A stretch of 8,250 nt of DNA, from positions 1 to 8,250 of the forward strand of contig JBIIIP010000122.1 of NCBI GenBank assembly GCA_044234625.1, given 5' to 3'. Source of the DNA: CACORA01 sp044234625 (GTDB taxonomy: Bacteria; Planctomycetota; Planctomycetia; Pirellulales; UBA1268). This document shows positions 1-6,501 of the stretch, in pieces. The notes beneath the pieces were generated by a model. That model was given only the letters and a program-made list of their open reading frames with translations. It ran no database searches and was not told the DNA's origin. The first letter of the stretch is position 1; each line of letters opens with the position of its first letter. Made by a program: the position numbers and the translations under genes.

Positions 1-1720
1 GATGGTCGCCGGTGATCATCACCGGCCGGATGCCGGCCGTGCGGCAGCGGGCGACCGCGAGGCGGGCCTCGTCGCGGGGAGGATCGATCATCCCAACGAG
101 TCCGGAGAGCACGAGATCGTGTTCCTGGAGGGAGGAATCGCCGTCGTCGTGGGGCTGGCTGCCGTGCGGCCGCCATGCCAGGGCCAGCACCCGCAGGGCT
201 CGGGCCGCCATGCCGCCGGCCGTGGCCAGGATCGCCTCGCGGCGGGCGGCGGTGAGCGGCACGATTTCACCTCCCACCTGCTCGGCGCGGCACATCGGCA
301 GCACCGCCTCGGGAGCGCCCTTCGAATAGAGCATCTGCGCGCCGTCGCCGTGGCGGACGACGACCGACATCCGCTTGCGTTCGGAGTCGAATGGAATCTC
401 CAGGAGCGTCTGCTCGCCCGGCGCGTCGCGCTCGATGCCCGCCTTGAGGGCGGCCACCACGAGCGCGCCCTCCGTCGGATCGCCGACGACCTGCCAGCCG
501 CTGCCATCACCGGAGGGCTGCACGGCGGCGTTGTTGCACGCGGCAGCGATCGTGAGGAGGCGGCGCAGGTCGGGATCGACGTGCGGATCGGGGGGCGCGG
601 CGGCCCTATCGAGGGGCACGAACTGCCCGCGCGGCGCGTAGCCGGTGCCGGTGACGTGGCAGGCGTGGGGGCCGGCATGCAACTCGCGGACGGTCATTTC
701 GTTGCGAGTAAGCGTGCCCGTCTTGTCGGAGCAGACGACTGTGACCGCGCCGAGGGTCTCCACGCTGGGCAGCCGGCGGACCAAGGCGTTGCGCGACACC
801 ATCCGCTGCACCCCGATCGCGAGCACGAGCGTGACGACGGCCGGGAGGCCCTCGGGCACGGCCGCCACGGCGAGGCTCACGGCCGAGAGCATCACTTCCC
901 AGATGTTTCCGCCGCGGCGGAGATCGAGGGCGAAGATCGCCCCCACGATCGCCAGGCAGACGACGATCAGCACGCGGCCCAGCTCGGCCAGCCGCCGTTG
1001 CAGGGGCGTGGTCTCGATGGCCGCCCGCTCCAGGAGCCCGGCGATGCGGCCCAGCTCCGTATCCATCCCAGTGGCGACCACGATGGCCTCGCCGCGGCCC
1101 GCGGCCGCCACCGTGCCGGCGTAGACCATCGTCTGGCGGTCGCCCAGCGGCACGTCGGGAGGGATGGCGGCCGTGGCCGCTTTCTCCACGGTGGCTGATT
1201 CTCCCGTGAGGGCGGCCTCGTGCGCGTGCAGGGTGTGGGTTGCCAACAGGCGGGCGTCCGCCGGCACGGAGTCGCCGGCCTCGATGTCGATGCGGTCGCC
1301 GGGCACGAGTTCGCCGGCTGGCACGGCGATGAGCCGACCATCGCGGGTGACCCGCGCGACCGGAGCTGCGAGTTTCTCCAGGGCGGCCAGCGCCTGCATG
1401 GCCCGCTCCTCCTGGAAAAAGCCGATGGCCGCATTCACCAGCACGATGGCGGCGATGGCGGCTGCGTCGGCCCATTCCCCCAGAAGGGCGGAGATCACCG
1501 CGGCCGCGATGAGGATCCAGATCACGAGCTCGGAGAATTGGCGGGCGAACTTCCGCCACAGCGGCTCCGGGGGCGAGCGGGCGAGCTCGTTTCGGCCACA
1601 GCGACCCAGGCGGGCGGCAGCCTCGCCCGCCGAGAGCCCGGCCTGCGCGTCGGTGTGGAGCGCGGAGACAACGTCGGCAGGCGGGAGGGCATGCCAGGCT
1701 TGGGGTGCTGTGGGGGCCAT
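1..1720 (-). CDS. P2A-type (SERCA-like) Ca2+-transporting P-type ATPase, 5' part, open at window edge
   Basis: Pumps a cation, most likely Ca2+, out of the cytoplasm using ATP, in the inner membrane. The frame runs without a stop from ATG at 1720 to the window edge (573 codons), so the C-terminal third, including M5-M10, is missing. Visible in order: cation-ATPase N-terminal domain (about 7-75), M1 and M2 (about 62-80 and 84-102), actuator TGES at 172-175, M3 (about 249-266), M4 with PEGLP at 289-293, phosphorylation motif DKTGT with Asp332, nucleotide-domain KGAPE from Lys467, and TGDH at 570-573. The PEGLP stretch and the sequence leading into DKTGT follow the SERCA pattern closely; in SERCA the Glu of PEGLP is a Ca2+ ligand. 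The M5/M6 ligands that would fix ion specificity lie outside the window, so a related P2 cation pump is possible. A weak GGAG lies 10 nt before the ATG. It is transcribed divergently from the thioredoxin/CcdA-like gene. Confidence 0.93.
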   Translation of the reverse strand, partial: MAPTAPQAWHALPPADVVSALHTDAQAGLSAGEAAARLGRCGRNELARSPPEPLWRKFARQFSELVIWILIAAAVISALLGEWADAAAIAAIVLVNAAIGFFQEERAMQALAALEKLAAPVARVTRDGRLIAVPAGELVPGDRIDIEAGDSVPADARLLATHTLHAHEAALTGESATVEKAATAAIPPDVPLGDRQTMVYAGTVAAAGRGEAIVVATGMDTELGRIAGLLERAAIETTPLQRRLAELGRVLIVVCLAIVGAIFALDLRRGGNIWEVMLSAVSLAVAAVPEGLPAVVTLVLAIGVQRMVSRNALVRRLPSVETLGAVTVVCSDKTGTLTRNEMTVRELHAGPHACHVTGTGYAPRGQFVPLDRAAAPPDPHVDPDLRRLLTIAAACNNAAVQPSGDGSGWQVVGDPTEGALVVAALKAGIERDAPGEQTLLEIPFDSERKRMSVVVRHGDGAQMLYSKGAPEAVLPMCRAEQVGGEIVPLTAARREAILATAGGMAARALRVLALAWRPHGSQPHDDGDSSLQEHDLVLSGLVGMIDPPRDEARLAVARCRTAGIRPVMITGDH

Positions 1721-1730
1721 GAGGTGTCCA

Positions 1731-1734
1731 CTCC
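1731..1734 (-). promoter_or_regulatory. weak ribosome binding site of the P-type ATPase
   Basis: On the minus strand GGAG precedes the ATG at 1720 by 10 nt. It is the only purine-rich match near the start, and it supports that ATG, which also gives a complete cation-ATPase N-terminal domain. Spacing is slightly long. Confidence 0.35.
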
Positions 1735-1759
1735 GGCGCGGTCCGCGCTGACGCCGAAA

Positions 1760-1765
1760 ATCATA
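1760..1765 (-). promoter_or_regulatory. candidate -10 element for the ATPase gene
   Basis: Read on the minus strand this is TATGAT, five of six matches to the sigma-70 -10 consensus. It sits in one of the few AT-rich spots of the divergent intergenic region, about 40 nt before the ATPase ATG. I see no convincing -35 hexamer at 16-18 nt upstream, so this rests on the -10 alone. Confidence 0.25.
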
Positions 1766-1783
1766 CGGAAGATTTCCCGGAGG

Positions 1784-1805
1784 CGCTGCCCTTTCGCGGG
1801 CAGTG
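1784..1805. repeat. short inverted repeat in the divergent intergenic region
   Basis: CTGCCC (1786-1791) and GGGCAG (1798-1803) form a perfect 6-bp stem around a 6-nt loop. A G.T and a C-G pair extend it to 8 bp. It lies between the two divergent starts and could be an operator or a leader hairpin for either gene. In DNA this GC-rich, a stem of this length can occur by chance. Confidence 0.3.
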
Positions 1806-1858
1806 GTCGTAGACTGTAGCCCCGAGGCGGCGGCCACTGTCGGCGGGATCCATCCTTG

Positions 1859-1866
1859 GGTGATCC
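1859..1866 (+). promoter_or_regulatory. extended anti-SD match directly before the GTG start
   Basis: GGTGATCC abuts the GTG at 1867. It is the complement of GGATCACC near the 3' end of bacterial 16S rRNA, so pairing would use the region just 5' of the usual CCUCC core. It would set the start codon at the spacing expected from a normal SD core. There is no ordinary GGAGG. It supports GTG 1867 as the start, but the pairing is inferred. Confidence 0.35.
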
Positions 1867-3318
1867 GTGATTCGCTCCTTCGCTACCGCGGCGGTCTGGC
1901 TCGCGTGCGGGATGGCGTTGCTCGCGGCCGACGAGCCGGAGCGACGCTGCATCGTCATTGACGTCTACCTGCATGGCGGTGTCGCCGAAGAGCGGGCGGC
2001 GATCGACGCGGTCGGTGAGTTCGCCGCCGCGCGACGGGGCGTGGTGATCCACGAGCACGACCTCGATGCCGCCGACGCGCCGCGGGAGAAGCTCGCCGCA
2101 CTGGCCGAGAAGCTGAAGTTCGACCCGGCGGCGACGCCCGTGGTCTATGGCTGCAACCGCGTGGTGAGCGGCATCCGCGCCCCGGCGGTGATCAGCGAGC
2201 GGCTCCGCGCCATGTGCGAGATCACGCTCTACACGCGCCCCGGCTGTCCGCGGTGTGCCGCCGCGAAGGCATGGCTGCCGGCCGCGGCGGCGCGGCATCC
2301 GGGCTTCGCGGTGGCATATGTCGATCTGGTCACGGATGCCGCCGGCCGGACGGCGCTCGCCGAGCTCGTGAAGCGGCATGGCGTGGGCGGCGCGAGCATT
2401 CCGGTGCTCCACGTGTGCAACGCCGTGGTCGTGGGATTCGACCAAGCGGCCACGACAGGCGCGCGGATCGAGAAGCTCTTGGCCCGGTGGACTTCCGAGT
2501 GCCCCGGGGCCGTCGGCGAGGACATCACCGGCGCGGTGGAGGATGAGGACATCATCGTCGAGCCGACGGGCATCGACGTGCCACTGTTCCGCTGGCTCGA
2601 CGGCCGGCTCGACCCGGCGCAGCTCGGCATGCCGCTGTTCACGATCGCCGTGGGATTGGTGGACGGCTTCAATCCGTGTGCGATGTGGGTGTTGCTGCTG
2701 CTCTTGTCGATCCTCGTGAACCTCGACGACCGGTGGAAGATCGTGGCCATTGCCGGCACGTTCGTGGTGGTGAGCGGGGCCGCCTACTACGCGTTCATGG
2801 CCGCCTGGCTCAATGTGTTCGAGTGGATCGGCTACCTGCGGGCCGTGCAGGTCGCGCTGGGGCTCGTCGCGGTCGTGATCGGCACGATCCACGTGAAGGA
2901 TTTCTTCGCCTTCAAGCAGGGGGTGTCGCTCTCGATCCCCGAGGCGGCGAAGCCGGGCATCTACCAGCGGATCCGTCGGATCGTGAACGCCGAGAACCTC
3001 GGGGCGGCGATCGCCGGGGCGTTCGCGCTGGCGGTGCTGGTGAACATCGTCGAACTGCTGTGCACGGCGGGGCTGCCGGCGCTCTACACGAGCATCCTCT
3101 CGCAGCAGGGCTACGGGCCGGTGGGCCGCTACGGCTACCTGCTGCTCTACATTCTCGCCTACATGTTCGACGACGCGCTCATGGTGGCGGGGGTGGTGTG
3201 GTCGTTGTCGCGGTTCAAGCTCCAGGAGTCGGGTGGGCGGTGGCTGAAGCTCGTGAGCGGAGGCGTCATGCTCCTGCTCGGCTGCGTGATGCTCTTCAAG
3301 CCCGAGTGGCTGGGATGA
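1867..3318 (+). CDS. exported tandem thioredoxin-like protein fused to CcdA/DsbD-like membrane domain
   Basis: Probable thiol-disulfide carrier that passes reducing power across the inner membrane. GTG at 1867 is the farthest start possible, since an in-frame TGA lies at 1861-1863. It gives a signal peptide (about 1-21, ending LLAA before DEP); the next ATG (1912) would destroy it. Domain 1 (about 28-115) has a thioredoxin-like fold pattern with Pro91 and Cys96, but Gly38 and Glu41 stand where the redox cysteines should be. Domain 2 (about 117-205) has Cys127-Pro-Arg-Cys130, Pro179 as the likely cis-proline, and Cys184. A membrane domain follows with six helices near 257-286, 291-315, 324-342, 379-408, 422-447 and 459-478; Cys271 (FNPC) is in the first and Cys399 (LLCTAGLP) in the fourth, like the paired cysteines of CcdA/DsbD. 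The ATG of the next frame overlaps its stop (ATGA). The partner and substrate are unknown. The family placement is by motif, not by search. Confidence 0.8.
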   Translation: MIRSFATAAVWLACGMALLAADEPERRCIVIDVYLHGGVAEERAAIDAVGEFAAARRGVVIHEHDLDAADAPREKLAALAEKLKFDPAATPVVYGCNRVVSGIRAPAVISERLRAMCEITLYTRPGCPRCAAAKAWLPAAAARHPGFAVAYVDLVTDAAGRTALAELVKRHGVGGASIPVLHVCNAVVVGFDQAATTGARIEKLLARWTSECPGAVGEDITGAVEDEDIIVEPTGIDVPLFRWLDGRLDPAQLGMPLFTIAVGLVDGFNPCAMWVLLLLLSILVNLDDRWKIVAIAGTFVVVSGAAYYAFMAAWLNVFEWIGYLRAVQVALGLVAVVIGTIHVKDFFAFKQGVSLSIPEAAKPGIYQRIRRIVNAENLGAAIAGAFALAVLVNIVELLCTAGLPALYTSILSQQGYGPVGRYGYLLLYILAYMFDDALMVAGVVWSLSRFKLQESGGRWLKLVSGGVMLLLGCVMLFKPEWLG

Positions 3319-3548
3319 CGCGACGCGCCGTCCGGCGGGCTGTCGGCGGGCGTGCCCATCGACCGGCCCTGCATGGCCAGCAAACTGCTCGCAAGCGCTG
3401 CCTCGGCCGCATCGACATCTGCCAGCCCGACATCACGATGGTGGGCACCTTCACCGGCATCCGCCGGATCGCGGCGGCCGCGGCCGGCCTCGGCGTCACG
3501 CTCGACTGGGACTTCGTCAACCGCCATCGCCACGGAGGCAGGGCATGA
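3315..3548 (+). pseudogene. probable enolase-superfamily C-terminal fragment (77-codon frame)
   Basis: ATG at 3315 overlaps the stop of the thioredoxin/CcdA-like gene (ATGA), so it may be translated by coupling. From about 3390 to the stop almost every third codon position is G or C while first positions are mixed, the signature of real coding sequence; the preceding ~70 bp is much less biased. The biased part reads IDICQPDIT, then GIRRIAAAAAGLGVTL, which resembles the late barrel strand and helix of mandelate racemase/muconate lactonising type enolase-superfamily enzymes (pattern D-x-x-QPD-x-x-x-x-G-G-x-T-x-x-x-x-I-A). A whole enzyme is about 350-400 residues, so this would be a remnant without the metal ligands or the lysine acid/base. 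The usual GG after QPD is GT here. It could instead be an unrelated small protein. Confidence 0.45.
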
Positions 3549-3841
3549 CCGGCTCTTCGTCGCTGCTCGAGGCCGTGGCCGACGAGCGAAACCGATCTCT
3601 ATCGCGCTTGCGGGAAAACGTTGCTAGCCACCAAACCAGGTTGGGCTGGCTTCCGCAAAGGACCACTCTGCGACCAGTTCGGATCGCGGGCCCGGTTCAT
3701 CAGGATGACGCATCATGCGCACCATTTTTCTGCGTCAGACATTTGCCGAATTGCCGTTCAGCGATTTATTCTCGAGTGATGGCCATGTCTAGGTGGCAGC
3801 ACGATGCCGGCGTTTTCGTGATGCGGCACGGTCGGCTTTAG
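3545..3841 (+). pseudogene. possible 5' remnant of a further operon gene, degraded after about 3590
   Basis: ATG at 3545 again overlaps the preceding TGA (ATGA). The first ~15 codons (MTGSSSLLEAVADERN) have the strong third-position G/C bias of the neighbouring genes. From about 3590 the bias disappears, base composition becomes more AT-rich, and the remaining ~80 codons look non-coding down to the TAG at 3839-3841. I read this as the start of a former third gene of the operon, cut off by a deletion or insertion. No family is recognisable in so short a piece. A functional 98-residue protein is not excluded but unlikely. Confidence 0.3.
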
Positions 3842-3859
3842 TGCTCCCTCGTTAGAAAA

Positions 3860-3937
3860 GCCTGGGCGGCACTGATGGCCCGGGTGGGCGAGGAGTTTCC
3901 ACTCGACTGCCCCAACTGTGGTGGTGACATCCGCATG
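3860..3937 (+). pseudogene. transposase relic, zinc-ribbon segment (IS91-like)
   Basis: This frame reads AWAALMARVGEEFPLDCPNC and continues GGDIRM. It matches from memory the well-conserved motif near the C-terminus of IS91-like transposases (pattern W-x-x-L-x-A-R-V-x-E-x-x-P-L-x-C-P-x-C-G-G-x-x-R-L-I), where the CPxC pair belongs to a zinc-binding site. Similarity stops right after the arginine; the frame then runs on as unrelated sequence to a TAA at 4025-4027. Upstream a TAG lies in frame at 3839-3841 with no recognisable transposase before it. Only about 26 codons of a protein of several hundred residues remain, so this is a dead fragment. No terminal sequences of the element are visible. 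Confidence 0.5.
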
Positions 3938-3980
3938 GGGTGCCATGAGGCTCGTGGCAACCCGCAGAAAATGCCATGTC

Positions 3981-4012
3981 GTTGCCGGAACGGCCATGGA
4001 TTGCCCGGCAAC
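3981..4012. repeat. 8-bp perfect inverted repeat upstream of the cytochrome gene
   Basis: GTTGCCGG (3981-3988) and CCGGCAAC (4005-4012) are exact inverted copies separated by 16 nt. The right arm overlaps the candidate -35 hexamer of the downstream promoter, so it may be an operator. It could also be a chance pairing or a trace of the decayed mobile element. Confidence 0.35.
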
Positions 4013-4030
4013 CGTGGGCGAAATTAAGAT
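4001..4030 (+). promoter_or_regulatory. candidate promoter of the cytochrome/DUF1501 unit
   Basis: TTGCCC (4001-4006) and TAAGAT (4025-4030) are separated by 18 nt and each matches the sigma-70 hexamers at four of six positions. The -10 lies in the most AT-rich spot before the gene. A start near 4037 would give a leader of about 65 nt before ATG 4103. This is a pattern match only. Confidence 0.25.
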
Positions 4031-4090
4031 GACGAACCTTGGACGTCGATTCTTGGATTGGGTTTGCGACGGGTGTCCATGTCGGTCCGC

Positions 4091-4095
4091 AGGAG
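4091..4095 (+). promoter_or_regulatory. ribosome binding site deciding the cytochrome gene start
   Basis: AGGAG lies 7 nt before ATG 4103. It selects this ATG over the in-frame upstream TTG 4058 and ATG 4079. The protein then begins directly with a signal peptide. Confidence 0.7.
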
Positions 4096-4102
4096 CCGTT
4101 TC

Positions 4103-6493
4103 ATGCGATCCATCGTGTGCATGCTGCTCGTCATGCAGGCCTGCTGCACCGCGTGCTTCGCGGCCGACGCAGCCCCGTCGTTCACTCGCGACATCAAGGG
4201 GATCCTCTCCAATCGCTGCGTGCGGTGCCACGGGCCTGATCCCGAGGGGCGGGCCGGCGGCGGCGACGAGGGGCTGCGGCTCGACACCTTCCAGGGGGCG
4301 ACCGCCGATCTTGGCGGCCACGCGGCGATCGTGCCCGGCCAGCCCGACGACAGCGAGCTGATCAGGCGGATCACGTCCACCGATCCCGACATCGTCATGC
4401 CGCCCCCGGAAGCGAGCGAGCGACTCTCGGCGCCGCAGGTCGATCTGCTTACCCGCTGGATCGCGGCCGGCGCGGCCTACGAGCCCCACTGGGCCTATGT
4501 GCCGCCCCAGCGGCCGCCCGTGCCGGCGGTGGTGCAGGCTGCTTGGCCCCGTAACGACATCGACCGCTTCATCCTCGCCCGGCTCGAAGCGGAGGGACTC
4601 GCGCCGCAGCCGGAGGCCGACCGGGCCACGCTCGCCCGCCGCCTCGCCCTCGATCTGACCGGCCTGCCGCCGACGCCCGCGGAGGTCGATGCGTTCGTGG
4701 CCGATCCGTCAGCCGATGCGGTCGAGAAGCTCGTTGATCGGCTCCTCGCACACGACGGTTATGGCGAGCACATGGCGCGGCAGTGGCTCGATCTGGCCCG
4801 CTATGCCGACAGCGCCGGGTATGCCGACGATCCGCCTCGAACGATCTGGGGATGGCGTGACTGGGTGGTCCGGGCCTTCGACGCCAACATGCCGTTCGAC
4901 GAGTTCACGATTCGTCAGCTGGCCGGCGACCTGCTGCCGAATGCCACGCTCGACGACAAGGTGGCCACCGCCTTCCACCGCAACACGCTCACCAACAACG
5001 AGGGGGGCACGATCGACGAGGAATATCGCACTGTCGCCGTCATCGACCGCGTGAACACGACGATGAGCACCTGGATGGGCACGACGATGGCCTGCGCCCA
5101 GTGCCACGACCACAAATACGACCCGCTCTCGCAGAAGGAATACTTCCAGCTCTATGCGGTGCTGAACAACACCGCCGACGCCGACCGCAAGGATGAATCG
5201 CCGGTGGTGCGGATACCGTGGGCGGAGATCGACGCCAAGCGGGCCGCGATCGAGCGGGAGATCGCCGAGATCGAGGCGGGCATCCCGGAGCTGAAGAAGC
5301 CGGCCACGGAGGATCGGCGGGAGCCGCCCGAGTTTCAGCCGGTGCGGAAGATCGTGGCCGACCTGCGGAAGCGGCTCGATGACATTCCCGCCGTCACGGT
5401 GCCGGTGCTCGAGGAACTTGGCGGAGACCAGCGGCGGATCACGAAGGTCCAGCTCCGCGGCAACTGGCAGAATCTCGGCAACGAGGTGCGGGAAGGGGTG
5501 CCGGAGGCGTTCAACGCCGCAGCCCCGGGCGACGGCGGCCGCATCGATCGGCTGGCGCTGGCAAAGTGGCTCGTCGATCCCGCCAATCCGCTCACGGCCC
5601 GCGTGATCGTCAACCGGCTCTGGGAGCGGCTCTTCGGGATCGGCATCGTGTCCACGAGCGAAGAGTTTGGCAGCCAGGGCGACCTGCCGAGCCATCCCGA
5701 GTTGCTCGACTGGCTGGCCTGCGAGCTCGTGGACAGCGGCTGGGACCTGAAGGCGATGCAGCGGCTCATGGTGACGAGCGCCGCCTATCGACAGACATCG
5801 AAATGCCCGCCCGACCTCGTGGCCCGTGATCCGGAAAACCGTCTCGTGGCCTGCGGGCCGCGGGTGCGGCTCTCCGCGGAGGTGATCCGCGATCAGGCCC
5901 TGGCCGCCTCGGGGCTTCTCTCGCGGAGGAAGGGGGGGCCGGGCGTGAGGCCGCCGCAGCCGAGTCTCGGATTGAGCGTGGCCTTCGGCGGCAGCCTTGA
6001 CTGGGAGACGAGCACGGGTGAAGACCGTTACCGCCGCGCGATCTACACGATCTGGCGGCGCAGCAATCCCTATCCGTCGATGGTGACGTTCGACGCCCCG
6101 TCGCGCGAGGTGTGCACGATCCGCCGGCCGAGGACCAACACCCCGCTGCAGGCGCTCGTGACGATGAACGACCCGGCGTATGTCGAGGCGGCGCAGGCCC
6201 TCGCCCGGCGGATGGTGCTGGAGGGCGGCTCCACCGACGCCGACCGCGCCTTGCTGGGCTTCCGCCTCGTGCTCGCGCGGCGGCCCACGGCCGCGGAGAT
6301 CGACCGGCTCGTCGGCCTGCACGCCGACGCCAAAGCCGACTTCCTGCACGCCCCGGACGAAGCCCGGAAGATGGTGACCGATCCGCTCGGCCCCGTGCCG
6401 GATGGTTTCCCCGCCGACATGGCCGACCTCGCCGCTTGGACGGCGGTGGCCAACGTGATTTTGAACCTCGACGAAAGCTTCATGTGTCCGTGA
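4103..6493 (+). CDS. PSCyt1-DUF1549-DUF1553 exported c-type cytochrome protein
   Basis: Large exported protein of the planctomycete cytochrome family; its reaction is not established. From ATG 4103 it has 796 residues, within the usual family range. Residues 1-23 look like a Sec signal peptide ending CFA before ADAAPS. The PSCyt1 domain (about 25-125) has the haem-c site Cys39-Val-Arg-Cys42-His43 and MPPP with Met99 as a possible axial ligand. DUF1549 (about 151-362) begins NDIDRFILARL and contains a second CxxCH, Cys331-Ala-Gln-Cys334-His335, followed by DHKYDP. A short charged stretch near 370-400 could form a coiled coil. DUF1553 (about 482-740) starts DRLALAKWLVDPANPLTARV and includes the family's RPRTNTPLQAL block. 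The DUF1501 gene starts 8 bp after its stop, an arrangement common in planctomycetes, so the two are probably transcribed together. The family is certain; electron transfer coupled to a hydrolytic or oxidative step is inference. Confidence 0.95.
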   Translation: MRSIVCMLLVMQACCTACFAADAAPSFTRDIKGILSNRCVRCHGPDPEGRAGGGDEGLRLDTFQGATADLGGHAAIVPGQPDDSELIRRITSTDPDIVMPPPEASERLSAPQVDLLTRWIAAGAAYEPHWAYVPPQRPPVPAVVQAAWPRNDIDRFILARLEAEGLAPQPEADRATLARRLALDLTGLPPTPAEVDAFVADPSADAVEKLVDRLLAHDGYGEHMARQWLDLARYADSAGYADDPPRTIWGWRDWVVRAFDANMPFDEFTIRQLAGDLLPNATLDDKVATAFHRNTLTNNEGGTIDEEYRTVAVIDRVNTTMSTWMGTTMACAQCHDHKYDPLSQKEYFQLYAVLNNTADADRKDESPVVRIPWAEIDAKRAAIEREIAEIEAGIPELKKPATEDRREPPEFQPVRKIVADLRKRLDDIPAVTVPVLEELGGDQRRITKVQLRGNWQNLGNEVREGVPEAFNAAAPGDGGRIDRLALAKWLVDPANPLTARVIVNRLWERLFGIGIVSTSEEFGSQGDLPSHPELLDWLACELVDSGWDLKAMQRLMVTSAAYRQTSKCPPDLVARDPENRLVACGPRVRLSAEVIRDQALAASGLLSRRKGGPGVRPPQPSLGLSVAFGGSLDWETSTGEDRYRRAIYTIWRRSNPYPSMVTFDAPSREVCTIRRPRTNTPLQALVTMNDPAYVEAAQALARRMVLEGGSTDADRALLGFRLVLARRPTAAEIDRLVGLHADAKADFLHAPDEARKMVTDPLGPVPDGFPADMADLAAWTAVANVILNLDESFMCP

Positions 6494-6496
6494 GGA
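6493..6496 (+). promoter_or_regulatory. ribosome binding site of the DUF1501 gene
   Basis: AGGA starts at the last base of the upstream stop codon and is 5 nt from ATG 6502. It favours that ATG over GTG 6490, which overlaps the upstream TGA as GTGA, and GTG 6484. Confidence 0.5.
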
Positions 6497-6501
6497 AGCC
6501 G

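Larger units (their letters stand above)
3590..4102. other. degraded intergenic stretch, more AT-rich than its surroundings
   Basis: About 500 bp with no intact gene. It includes a short transposase relic (3860-3937), an inverted repeat (3981-4012) and the upstream region of the cytochrome gene. A partly paired hairpin lies at 3626-3651 (AGCCA and TGGCT as outer arms) but has no T-run. Frames open here show no codon bias. Composition and content fit remains left by insertion and deletion events. Confidence 0.5.

Noticed and set aside
2..1198. Long plus-strand open frame of about 400 codons opposite the ATPase
   Set aside because: It is antisense to a gene with all P-type ATPase motifs in order, is rich in His/Arg/Gly/Asp runs and shows no family motif. 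High GC makes such shadow frames common.
1522..2892. 456-codon minus-strand frame spanning the divergent intergenic region
   Set aside because: It crosses two convincing genes on opposite strands and their shared upstream region. Its composition (His/Arg/Asp-rich) is typical of an antisense shadow.
3626..3651. Hairpin as a terminator of the redox operon
   Set aside because: The stem has a bulge and a mismatch, there is no T-run, and it lies in decayed sequence.
3875..4027. A real 50-residue zinc-finger protein (C12-x2-C15, C23-H24, C35-x-C37)
   Set aside because: The first 21 residues match a transposase motif and the rest has no codon bias, so the later cysteines are probably chance. Kept only as a relic.
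4058..4102. Upstream TTG 4058 and ATG 4079 as starts of the cytochrome gene
   Set aside because: ATG 4103 has a good AGGAG at 7 nt and puts the signal peptide at the N-terminus; the extension would add 8-15 mostly basic residues before it.
4709..6349. 546-codon minus-strand frame inside the cytochrome gene
   Set aside because: The plus strand carries the PSCyt1, DUF1549 and DUF1553 motifs; the minus frame has no recognisable domain and no ribosome binding site worth noting.
6112..6501. N-terminal extension of the DUF1501 frame up to 6112
   Set aside because: The extra ~130 codons overlap the end of the cytochrome gene in another frame and are Arg/Pro/Gly-rich. ATG 6502 has an AGGA and is followed at once by a Tat signal.
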